NCBI RefSeq assembly: GCF_026745355.1 | Contig: NC_079205.1 | Span: 35,449,660 to 35,513,659, forward strand | DNA: 64,000 nt | Source of the DNA: Beta vulgaris subsp. vulgaris | Lineage: Eukaryota > Streptophyta > Magnoliopsida > Caryophyllales > Amaranthaceae | Reading direction: 5' to 3' | Shown here: one piece after another, positions 23,839-33,551 of the stretch | Numbering within the stretch: position 1 is the stretch's first letter | Layout of the letters: the number at the start of each line of letters is the position of its first letter | The notes under the pieces: model-generated | What the model saw: the letters and a program-made list of their open reading frames with translations, nothing else | What the model was told of the DNA's origin: nothing | The model's database searches: none | Made by a program: the position numbers and the translations under genes

Positions 23839-24030
23839 TCAATGACGCACTTCCTTATTCAATAAATTCGATCGATTGATACGAATTGATTTTCTGTTAC
23901 GATAAGTTGAAGAAACAATAGTCGGTCCAATAGCTGCTTCAGCAGCTGCAATGACTATAACGAAAATTGAGAAAATGTTTCCTTTTAATTGGCGATATCA
24001 AAAAATGTTACAAAATTTAGATTAGCTGCA
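23839..24030 (-). pseudogene. ndhE: Plastid ndhE 3' fragment in nuclear DNA
   Basis: On the minus strand the last about 60 codons of plastid ndhE are readable: NFVTF, a frame slip, then [40 protein letters not shown] and a stop at 23839-23841. NdhE is a small membrane subunit of the chloroplast NADH dehydrogenase-like complex. The context is AT-rich nuclear repeat sequence without psaC or ndhG next to it, so this is a nuclear plastid-derived fragment. The frame slip and substitutions indicate an old, non-functional copy. Confidence 0.85.
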
Positions 24031-24665
24031 TCTCTAAAGTTTTCTACTCTTTTTGTGATTTTATTAATTTCTAAGTGAGTTTCTAAGTTTAATTAATTAC
24101 TAACTAAAATCGTTTTTGTGTTTTTATTTGATGAACTTCTTACTACTAATTACTTTCCTAACTTTTCTTTCTTTTCTTGAATGAGATTTTCTTAGAGGAA
24201 GGAAGTAAAGAAGATGAGAGTGAGAGAAGTTGTGTCGGAAATTGTTGATAGAAGTTGTTGATGGTTAATGAAAACAAAAGGGGGGTATTTATAGAAAAAC
24301 CAAGTGATGAATTAGGGTTTGAAGGAAGTAGAGAATAAGATTTTTAATCCAAAAAAAAAACTGATTTTCAGCATCCTAAATCACCTTAGTGACATCATCC
24401 TAATGAGATCATCAAATTTCTTTGGAAACACAAATATTCTTATTTTCTTTAGATTTAATTTGATTTTTCATCAATGAGGCAAAATCAGATTTTCAGAACA
24501 TATTCTCTCCCTAAATACATCCTAATACATAGAAATGTATCGAAAAACGTACTAAGAGAAACTGACTGGGCACTTGCACACAAAACAAATCCTTGTTCTA
24601 GATAGAGCCTTGTGCGCTTGGCACACAAGCATGTGTCAAGCGCACAGAGTTATTCTGCGTTGGGA

Positions 24666-24768
24666 GCATGATCATGCGTCTGGCGCGTGATCATGTGTAT
24701 GGCACCTGATCATGCGTCTGGCGTGTGATCATGCGATTGGCGCGTGATCATGCGACTAGCGCACATCT
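24666..24768. repeat. 19-bp tandem repeat, five units
   Basis: Units TGATCATGCGTCTGGCGCG follow one another with one to four differences each. They stand out as GC-rich in AT-rich surroundings and each contains a TGATCA palindrome. Confidence 0.88.
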
Positions 24769-25369
24769 CGAAACTTCCAAAAAAATCGGATCCTTGGATC
24801 TTAGACATGGGATTTGATTCTTATTCTCACTCCTTTTAATGATTCTTATTCTCACTCCTTTTCATGATTCTTATTCCTTAACTAATGGATAAAGGATGTG
24901 ATTAGTGGGTAAAGAATATATTCTTATTATTTATCCAATGAACAATGACTTGACCATCAAGAAAACTGATTCCCGCCAATTTGGAGAGACAATTAAAATT
25001 TTGGCGCCCAATCGCGACTCTTTTTCAGATTTTCGAAAAACTAACTTGAAATTATACGTAAATATCGTAAATTTATTAAAATCGGTGATGTCAGATTATT
25101 AAAGACTAAACGTGCCTCTCCACGCACTCCACAATGTACGATGGTTCTCATAATTTTATTTCTTTTTTTTATTGCGACATTTTATATATAACAAGGGTTC
25201 AAAATTTAGGCTTTTTAAAATCGTATGCAACTTCTATCCTTGATGCAAGTTCAATGGCATCCTACCTTACCTTGTTATAGTTTGCTACCCATACCAAAGA
25301 TATGTCATGTACATGACATTCTCTTAAATTCATAGAGTTTTCATGAATGCATTTGTTTAATTAATCACA

Positions 25370-25760
25370 AAAATGTTAAGAAATCATTTGAGTAGCACAC
25401 TGATACCATTCCATTTATGTTGTCTTAAAATTATTCTTGAATTCCATCCTAATCTACTTTTATGGTAAAAATAAATGTTGTATAATTTGGAAACAATTAT
25501 GTGGCTTAGAACTCCAAAGTAAAAACATAAACCATTTGGATGTGTACAATTAATATGTTTCATTTATGAATCAGAATGCTAAGAAATTATATTGTGTAGC
25601 ACACCGATATCATTCCATTTACAATTTCATAAAATTGTAATTCCAATATACTTTTATGATAAGGGTTTTGTATAATTTGGAAATAATATATATATATATT
25701 TATGTGATTTAGAATTCCATATTAATGACTAAAGCCATTTGGACTATTACAAATAATTTT
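25370..25760. repeat. Diverged tandem duplication of about 200 bp
   Basis: Copy A (about 25375-25565) and copy B (about 25575-25755) share AGCACACTGATACCATTCCA, TACTTTTATGGTAA, TGTATAATTTGGAAA, TATGTGGCTTAGAACTCCA and AACCATTTGGA in the same order. Copy B has an added AT dinucleotide run. Confidence 0.85.
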
Positions 25761-26459
25761 CTACATTTGTTTGTATAATTGTATTAACTTGAGCTTACAA
25801 GTTACAAATGATTCCCTTTCTAGATCAAGAGAATGAATTAGGTACTTGAATGAGCATTGTAAGTTCGGTAGGACTACCATTGAAAAAAGAAATCATGATT
25901 AGCTCATTTTATGGTTCAAAAGAAATCATCACTCATTTATAATGCTATAAAAGAGTAAAAAATAATTCAATAATTGAAATCACATTATTCATCTTTAAAA
26001 GAAAAATATATGTATTAGCTTTATCTTTCTACTTCCTTTGTCGCCTATTTTTTTACTCCATTATTTTTTCAGGATCGAACTTTATAATTTAAAGTGTAAG
26101 TTAACATTGTCAAATAAGAAAAAAAAAATACTATCACATTGGATTTTGTTAGATTTCTTGCAAGGTGTAGTTTTCAAAAAGCAAGTTCTTATAAATCTAT
26201 TATTATATAATTGAAGATATTAAAGGTCAAACATGTATTTTAAAGATGCAAAAAAGCAAATAGGGTAAATTATAAGGGACATAAAGGATACATATTTCCA
26301 AAAGATAGACATCGTAATGTTTCTTATAATTATTTATTAACGACGCATTTTTTGTCAGTAATGTATAACATAGCTATGATCGTTGATAATGGATAATTCA
26401 ATATTGACGAGCTAGATAAAAAATTATGTGCGTAATGCTAATGAGATAGTTAGAGACTT

Positions 26460-28043
26460 TTTTTTTGACATCGGTGAAATTTGCATTAATTAAAATTGAA
26501 AGTACAACCTAAAGCTAGTACAACTAAATAGAAGACAAAGCAAATGAAACTAGAAGAACTTCATTTGCTCTTACATACTCAACGAAATAAAAACAAACTA
26601 TTACATATTCAGACCAACTTAGACTAATCTCGAGCGATGCGAGGAGGGTTGGGGACAAAGGCCTGGATGAAACAGACCTGGTATGAGAGGACACAACACT
26701 AAAACGATCTTCAAAAGGAGATTGCCGCAACTCAGCTAGTAGCTCCCAAAGTCTACTAGCCACGAAATCCCAAGGTCTTTGAACAAAAACACCTTCCTGG
26801 GATTCTAGTGATGAAATTAACCAAGAAATCACCTCCTTTTGGTGACTTATGACCCTTGTACAAGCTAAGGGTAACCACAGTTTAGTCTCACAAGACTAAA
26901 ACTCGAAATGCGTGGAGAACATAACTTGCTCCAAATTAAATTGGAGGGCCTCCCACAAGATGCATTTTTTAGGTGTGATGACTCCAAAGGTCATTACTTG
27001 AAATTTGGGCGACTTACTTTGAAGAAAATCACCCGATTGACGGATTCGAAGATCCGTCCTTGCAATCTCAAACCTAGAAGATCTAACCACAACAGGAATA
27101 AAAAGATCATCACCTCTCATCTTACCCAATACTTCAACCCCTATATATTCATAACTAGATCTGAATAACCCGAAATTGAAACAGAAAGAAAGACCATAAG
27201 CAAGAAACCCAAAACAGAACAACAACCAATACATGATACCACACCAAAACCAGCACCACAGAAACTTCAGAAACTGCAATATATCTTCACTGGCCAGCGA
27301 TGGAGTCCTGAGCCAACAAACCGACAACTTAACACTAGAGGGGAACGGGAAGGGGGCACTAACACTAAAGTTCAAAACACAGTAGGGGGACGGGGAGGGG
27401 ACTCTAGAACTAACCACTTTAAAAACGAACGGGGAATCGGGGAAGGGGAAAAACTAAGACTAACTTCAAGCACAGAGAACTAGGGGGTATAGGGAGGGGA
27501 AGCTAACCCTACAACTAGGACAAGGCAGCAAGGACTCACAGCACGCAGTGAAGCTAAGGACACTTTGGTGGGCAACTCGACATGGGAAAGGGTAACTCTA
27601 CTCGACGACAGGGACGGGGGAGGGGAAAAAACGATGACGAAAAAGCGGGGAAAGGGAGGGGAATGGCGACGGGGAACAGGTGGTAGGGGAGGGCCAAAAA
27701 CCTACTCGAAAGTAGTGGGGACGTGAAGGGGAGACGATGACGGAGGGGAACACGGCGAAGGGTGAGACAGACGGACGCGACGGGGCGGGGGAAGGATACC
27801 AGGGAAGGGAAAAGGCAACAAAACTAAATTTATAAACTGAAAAACTAAAAACTAACCATCAAAGAGGACGGAAGCAGGCTCGCTGGTGGCTTAGAGAGCG
27901 GCGCGCGTTCAGTCAGCCACCAGCGAGCCGGCTCGAGGCGGCGTAGAGAATTAGTTGTTTTGGTTTTTAGGGTTTTGGTACAGAGGACTTTTGATGGGTA
28001 GCATTTATATTAAAAAAACATATAAAAATTTGTTGAATGTCAC
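26460..28043 (-). mobile_element. Non-autonomous non-LTR retroposon (about 1.6 kb)
   Basis: A 13-bp duplication TAGTTAGAGACTT flanks the unit (26447-26459 and 28044-28056), and the left edge has a T run, i.e. an A tail on the minus strand, both typical of target-primed insertion. Minus-strand frames of 102 and 173 residues (26524-26832, 26896-27417) show no reverse transcriptase, endonuclease or zinc finger. The 5' half is GC-rich (27300-27960) and starts with a hairpin at 27869-27932. It may be a LINE-mobilised non-autonomous family or a retroposed transcript of unknown origin. Confidence 0.65.
27869..27932. repeat. 16-bp inverted repeat near the retroposon 5' end
   Basis: GGCTCGCTGGTGGCT and its complement AGCCACCAGCGAGCC are separated by about 25 bp containing GCGGCGCGCG. 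A transcript would form a stable stem. Confidence 0.8.
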
Positions 28044-28373
28044 TAGTTAGAGACTTACATGTAGAAATATCTTATCAATACGAACATGACATAAAATGTG
28101 AATTCATATAAAGGGATTTCAACACGTTTATTGAATAGAAAAACATAGGTTGTATCATTGTAGAAATGGGAGAAATTATTTTTGAGATTCGGCTGACACA
28201 CCTAAATCCATTGATTTAAATATAAAATCAATTACATATGTTTTACAAGGAAAAAATTTCAAAAAGTTTACGCTAGTTTATAACAATGTTAAACATGAAA
28301 CTTTTTTTTTTAATAGCTACCCACCTATTATAGATTGGTATGTTAAACATGAACCTCAATATAATATAAAGTA

Positions 28374-28628
28374 CTCCCTCTGTTTTTCTATCATTATCAG
28401 TTTCATGTACGCGTCTCCCAATGCACCTCTTTGAACTTAAATCTTTCATTATATATCAGTAAAAATTATAACGATTGCATATTAATAATGTATATATTTA
28501 GATGAATCAAATAAGATCTCACATGACTATATTTTTTCTTACAAATTGAAAAAAATTGAGAATATTCTATCTAACTATGAATAGTGCCAAGATTCCAAAT
28601 GAGAAAGATAAAAAAAAAACAGATGGAA
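28374..28628. mobile_element. Stowaway-like MITE 1
   Basis: It begins CTCCCTCTGTTTTTC after TA and ends AAAACAGATGGAA before TA, with AT-rich interior sharing TCACATGACTATATTTT with the MITE at 33111. Length 255 bp and TA target sites are typical of Tc1/mariner Stowaway elements. Confidence 0.82.
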
Positions 28629-28977
28629 TATTGTATTATAGGTGTTGGCCTCCGCAGTAAGGGGTTGGCCTAGTTTTTATTTCCTTGGTAAAAAAAATAT
28701 AGTATTGTATTATTAGAAGTTTAGTATATCCCAAACTTTTAATTAGGAAATTTGACTAAAAATAGAATGAATTTTAGACTGTGCGTGAAATATTGCAGAA
28801 ATTTAAAAGTTTACAAATTTATATACTAGCTTTGCATAATTTTCACATATAATTTCATTTTTCATAAATTATAGAATAGTTTACAGTATGATGCAAAGTT
28901 ATTGAAACTTTGTATCTTTTTCATAAAGTACTTGCAAAGTTGGTGATAAATAGCAAACTCCTCCATCTATAATCTTA

Positions 28978-29497
28978 CTAGCCTTCATATGCACGCGATG
29001 CGTGCGTTAATGTCAAAATTTGTTATTCTATTAGATACTCCATTCGTACTTTATTTATGATTAAACTTAAATGTGAAAAATTCAATAGTTAGATGAATTT
29101 AGATATATTAATTCGCTAATGTAAAAAAATAAAAAGGTTGTGAGTGATTGTTAACATTAATTTTTTGTGAATGAATATTGAACATAAAAAACAAAAATAA
29201 TGAGTTGGTTTAACTCAATTAAAGAATATCAAAGGTAGTGAATGTTCAGACTTTTCATGTGCACGTTATGTATGCCATCTTTTTTTATAAGGTATAAATA
29301 TTTTGTCCATTTAATTTTTGATTGAAGTATTTGATGCATATACCATTTTAAACTTGTTTTAAATGGCAAGTTGGAATGAGAATTTTAAATGATTTGTTTT
29401 TGTAATTTTTTTCTTTCCATTAATTAGATCATTAAGGGTATTTTAGTCACTTCAAAAGAGGACACCACACCTCCTCTCTTGGCTTATATAATAGAGA
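28978..29497 (-). mobile_element. Non-autonomous Helitron A
   Basis: On the minus strand it starts TCTCTATTATATAAGCC, ends ...GAAGGCTAG, and the insertion lies between A and T. A perfect hairpin GCACGCATCGCGTGC lies about 10 bases before the 3' end. These are the diagnostic features of Helitrons. No Rep/helicase is encoded. It shares both ends with the units at 30683 and 45965. Confidence 0.85.
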
Positions 29498-29856
29498 TAT
29501 GATGTTACAACACTTCCCAGATAATGTATTTTTTATGGCTTTTACATTGTGTTTCTAACCTATATCATTAGGCATAGCTAAGAGCATTAAGTTTCCTATG
29601 TAAGATTTCATTAGATAAAAAATTTCCATTTCAAAATTCAAGTGAACTACAAAATCTTACAAGATTCTCTCTATCTTTGTTATTTATCCTTATTTGTTAT
29701 CACCAAACAAAATCTTGTTGTATTATATTATTTTTTAATTTAAATTTGAAATTCTTAACCTATGTCTTCGGACATTTACATATCTTACTATTAAGCGAGT
29801 TAACTACGTCAGTATGATTTATTCATTTATTGAATATAAATGGATTCTTTGATAAG

Positions 29857-30142
29857 AATAATACAAATTTTTGTCCGTTCTCCCGCAATAATACAAAATT
29901 TTGATTATTTTTTAATAATACAAACTTTTGATCAAAATTCCTCCAGTAGGGCAATGCTAGTTGTTAACAAGATAAAATCCTATTAATGATATAAAAAACA
30001 AAAAACAAATAGCTGCATTATACACAAATATAAAAATAACAAAAAAAAGGAAAAAAAATATTCAAGAGGCCCGTAGTAACAATCAAGAGAAAGACACAGA
30101 CATGTCTATTTCATCGAGCCTCTCTCCGAGACAGTGCCCAGA

Positions 30143-30182
<40 letters not shown>

Positions 30183-30529
30183 AAATTTCGCTACCTTAGG
30201 ACTGTTATAGTTACGGTCGCCGTTCACCGGGGCTTCGGTCGTCGACTCCCCTGTCAGGAGGCCACCCACTTCCTTGACCTTCTAGCACTGGGCAGGCATC
30301 AGCCCCCATACATGATCTTACGACTTTGCGTGAGGTGGTCCGGAATGGGTGGGGGTTTTGGGGGAGGAGGGGGAAATAAGAAAGATCATTTTGAATTTTT
30401 TTTTGACCTGTTTTACCGGTTACAAGTCAACTTGACCTATTGGAGGAATTTTGATGTAATGTTTGTATTATTAAAAAATAATCAAAAGTTTTTATTATCA
30501 CTAGAGAACGGACAAACGTTTATATTATT
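29857..30529. mobile_element. Long-TIR element carrying organellar rRNA
   Basis: The first about 95 bp (29857-29951) are the reverse complement of the last about 95 bp (30434-30529) at roughly 80% identity, including TTTGTCCGTTCTC, TTGATTATTTTTTAATAATA and TCAAAATTCCTCCA. Long terminal inverted repeats of this sort suggest a Mutator-like element, but no target duplication was found. The enclosed DNA contains a fragment of organellar large-subunit rRNA, so this has the structure of a Pack-type element. Confidence 0.72.
30095..30330 (-). pseudogene. Organellar 23S rRNA fragment (domain IV region)
   Basis: On the minus strand the text includes AACTATAACAGTCCTAAGGT, TAGCGAAATTTCTTGTCGGG, TAAGTTCCGACCCGCACGAA, GGCGTAACGATCTGGGCACT and GTCTCGGAGAGAGGCTC, the strongly conserved domain IV of bacterial-type 23S rRNA. 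Plastid rrn23 and plant mitochondrial rrn26 are both candidates. The conserved core differs from the functional sequence at positions that are invariant in working ribosomes, so it is a non-functional insert. The open frame on the plus strand (30102-30533) is a chance reading. Confidence 0.88.
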
Positions 30530-30682
30530 GTAGTTAAAAATCATAATAGTGCTAAGACTTTCTATCTAGGTGACTAAACGCCTCAACATAGTATCGAAGA
30601 AATTTCGGTTATTTGGTTTTACACAAACGCAAACTTGACACATCACATGACTCAATTTCCACATTTATCAATAGACGGTACA

Positions 30683-31194
30683 TCTCTATTATATAAACCA
30701 AGGGGAGAGCTATGGTGTCCCCCTTTGAAAAGACTTTTTAAACCTTCATTCAATAAAAAAAGATTACCTATTAAGATTTTCCTTAATCATAGCCCTTTCT
30801 AATTTAAAACATGTATATCAAAGGAAGTTCAAAGTAGCTAAAATAAACTTTCATAAAAATATGTGTATTGAAAGAAAAAAGTTTATGATTGAAGAACAAA
30901 TTAACATAATTAAAGAAGTTTTCAAATCAATTCCAAAACCAAAGACATAAAATTTTAATTTTACCGAAACTTTGAAATGCAATAACAATATACCGACATC
31001 TATTAACAAGTAATAAAAATACCAAGAAAACAACCTCTTCATCAAGTAATTTTTATATTTTGTAATTACACCACATGAAATTTAATTAGAACTAATGATG
31101 ATTGTAAATTACATCCTTCAATATTACATTTAGCTGAAATTTTATAATAATCGCTAAAATAATTCACGCACGCATCACGTGCAAAAAAGGCTAG
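30683..31194 (+). mobile_element. Non-autonomous Helitron B
   Basis: It starts TCTCTATTATATAAACC after A, ends AAAAAAGGCTAG before T, and has the imperfect hairpin GCACGCATCACGTGC just upstream of the 3' end. Its 5' end is shared with Helitrons A and C (GGAGAGCTATGGTGTC type). Non-coding, 512 bp. Confidence 0.85.
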
Positions 31195-31753
31195 TGTAAT
31201 AGATGCAAAAAAAAAAAAGAATATAAGATTAATATGGAAAGAAAAAGTAGATATGACTCGTATTGAGGAGGGAGAAAAAAAGGTAATTATGATTATACAA
31301 TGATTCTATACTAAAATAAGAAGTATTCAATATCACTATGACAGCCAAAAAAGAATATGTGCAACATATTACGGAACAAAGGAATTAAAAGTAAAAATTT
31401 AAGGGAGCACCATAGCATAACACATCTAACACCAGTCTTTTATGTATGCAATGTGTGCGTCGATTGTTTGGGTATATTCTTAATAAATTTCATCAAAATA
31501 TAATTATAGTAGCGTGATTTATAGCTATTGTTTTACAAATTACTGTAATTTATAAAGTGTTCAGAAATTGAGATAAACATTTAGATGTAAAGTTTTGTAG
31601 TCAAATTAAATTTGTAGTTTCTTTTATTGAAAAACTATTTTTCTCATTATGTCAAGTTACTTTGTTAATGCTTATTTAGTTTATTATTGGAATTTTGACC
31701 CATTTTTTAATTAGGAAAGGATATAATTATACAAAATCTGAATATCTAATTAA

Positions 31754-31991
31754 GGGCATGTTCTCCCCAGCTTATTTTCAGTTTTGTTCAGTTCAGCTCA
31801 GTTTAGTTCAGTTATGTTCAGTTCAGTTCAGTTCAGCTCCATTCTTTTATAACCATTTTGTTAAATATTATAATTATGTTGGTATAATTTATTTTACTAA
31901 TTACTATTATTATTATTATTATTATTATATATTATTTATTTTTATATCATTACTATTAAGTATTATTATATATTATTATTATTATTATTAC

Positions 31992-32022
<31 letters not shown>

Positions 32023-32750
32023 GTTTCTATATATTATTTTGTTTATTATAGCTTTACTCATTATTATACTATTATTATTAGGAGGAACATGGTTTAGGTC
32101 AAAACACAAACAAACCCACGTTTTTTGGCCGATAAACCAATCAAATCGAGTCAAAACAGTTTATGATGCAATTTTCGCGGTCCGATCCAACCATTATTTT
32201 TATTACTAAATATTATTATATTATCAAATCTAATTATTAAAATAGTAATATTGACTTACTTCTGAGATATTATTGTTATTATATAATCATCATCAAGTAT
32301 TAATATATTAATAAAAATAATATAAAATAAATATTATTAATTATCATTATTATCATTGATTATTATTATTATTAATTTATGATTATTAATATTATTTATT
32401 TATAACTATCATTTAAAAATATCCAAAATACTATTATTATTATTATTATTATTCATTATTATTATTTATCATTATAATTATTATTTAATATTCATATTAT
32501 TATTGTTTAAATATTATTTATTTATTTATTACATTCCATTCAATTCAATTCAATTCAATTCAATTCAATTCAATTCAATTCAATTCAATTCAATTCAATT
32601 CAATTCAATTCAATTCAATTCAATTCAATTCAATTCAATTCAATTCAATTCAATTCAATTCAGTTCAGTGTAGCTCAGTTCAGTTCAGTTCAGCTCCAAT
32701 CAGTTCAGTTCAGTTCAGTTCAGCTGTTTTATGCCGAAGAGAACAAACCC
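31754..32750. mobile_element. PIF/Harbinger-like element, CTGAA-repeat family (copy 2, inverted)
   Basis: The ends GGGCATGTTCTCCCC and GAACAAACCC form short inverted repeats and are flanked by a TAA duplication (31751-31753, 32751-32753), the target preferred by PIF/Harbinger. Both ends carry direct CAGTTCAGTTCAGCTC repeats. A block at 32073-32200 is the inverted equivalent of 14303-14420 in copy 1. The element has TTA/ATT microsatellites and a pentanucleotide array near its right end. Non-coding. Confidence 0.85.
32541..32660. repeat. Perfect (CAATT)24 array
   Basis: Twenty-four uninterrupted CAATT units occupy exactly 120 bp, passing into CAGTT units on the right. In copy 1 of the element the same place has only a few GAATT units. 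Confidence 0.97.
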
Positions 32751-33110
32751 TAAGAGTGCGTCTCGATTGTAACATGTTTTATCATAACTAATTCTTTAAC
32801 ATGTATAATGACATAAACTTCAACAAGTACGAGTATTTGACATGGACTATACACATAATGAGATGAATCTAATGCCATTTTGTCATTTATTTCATGTAAC
32901 TAGAATTTTGAAACAAAAATGATGATTTGTAGGTTGCTACACCATCTTTATAACTTAACAATTACACTCAAGAATTTGTCTTTAAGAAATGAATCACTGG
33001 AAAAGAAACGAAAGAAGCACGATGATAATTAGATTGGCAATGCATCAAGGAAAAATTAACTCATTCATTAACAAAATGACATAAATCTAAGTGCGTGAGC
33101 TATAGAAATA

Positions 33111-33369
33111 GTCCCTCTATTTCATTTTAATCTACACACTTACACTTTTCACGCATGCCAATGTAAAACATTAAGGACATATATCTTTAGTTTTGTATTT
33201 GTAAAAATTATAAAAAGTACATATTAATAAAATACATGTTATGATGAATCTAACAACATCCCACATGACTATATTTTCATCCGTGTATAAATCACAAATG
33301 ATGGTCAAAGTGAAATTTGTAAATAGTGCAAAATATCAAAATGTAACAATTAAAATGAAACGGAAGGAG
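33111..33369. mobile_element. Stowaway-like MITE 2
   Basis: It starts GTCCCTCTATTTCATTTTAA after TA and ends AATGAAACGGAAGGAG before TA (33370-33371). Interior shares the TCCCACATGACTATATTTTC block with MITE 1. Length 259 bp. Confidence 0.88.
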
Positions 33370-33551
33370 TAGAAAATAGTGATCAATTACCAATGACATA
33401 AGCAAATTTTGATCAATTCGACAAAAAATTGGCATCAATGGAATCCAGATGAAATGGTTAACTTATGTAATGCACTTGCATAATTGATGTGAATCTTGCA
33501 AATTTAGATTGTAAATCATTAAAAAAAATATAGTGTATTATATATAAATAT

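Larger units (their letters stand above)
24031..26446. other. AT-rich intergenic sequence with an LTR-like promoter stretch
   Basis: No gene seen. On the minus strand near 24280 there is a CTATAAATACC box followed by purine/pyrimidine-rich leader-like sequence, which could be part of an LTR. TTTGGCGCCCAATCGCGACT near 24999 resembles a gypsy primer site (tRNA-Lys type), but no LTR pair was found. Confidence 0.4.

Noticed and set aside
24999..25018. TTTGGCGCCCAATCGCGACT as a gypsy primer binding site
   Set aside because: It resembles a tRNA-Lys-type primer site, but no LTR end adjoins it convincingly and no gag follows, so no element was called.
30102..30533. 143-residue open frame on the plus strand
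   Set aside because: It reads through the antisense of an organellar 23S rRNA fragment and the flanking TIR; not a protein gene.
31695..32209. Tyr-rich and Asn-rich open frames
   Set aside because: Generated by ATT/TAT microsatellites in the Harbinger-like element.
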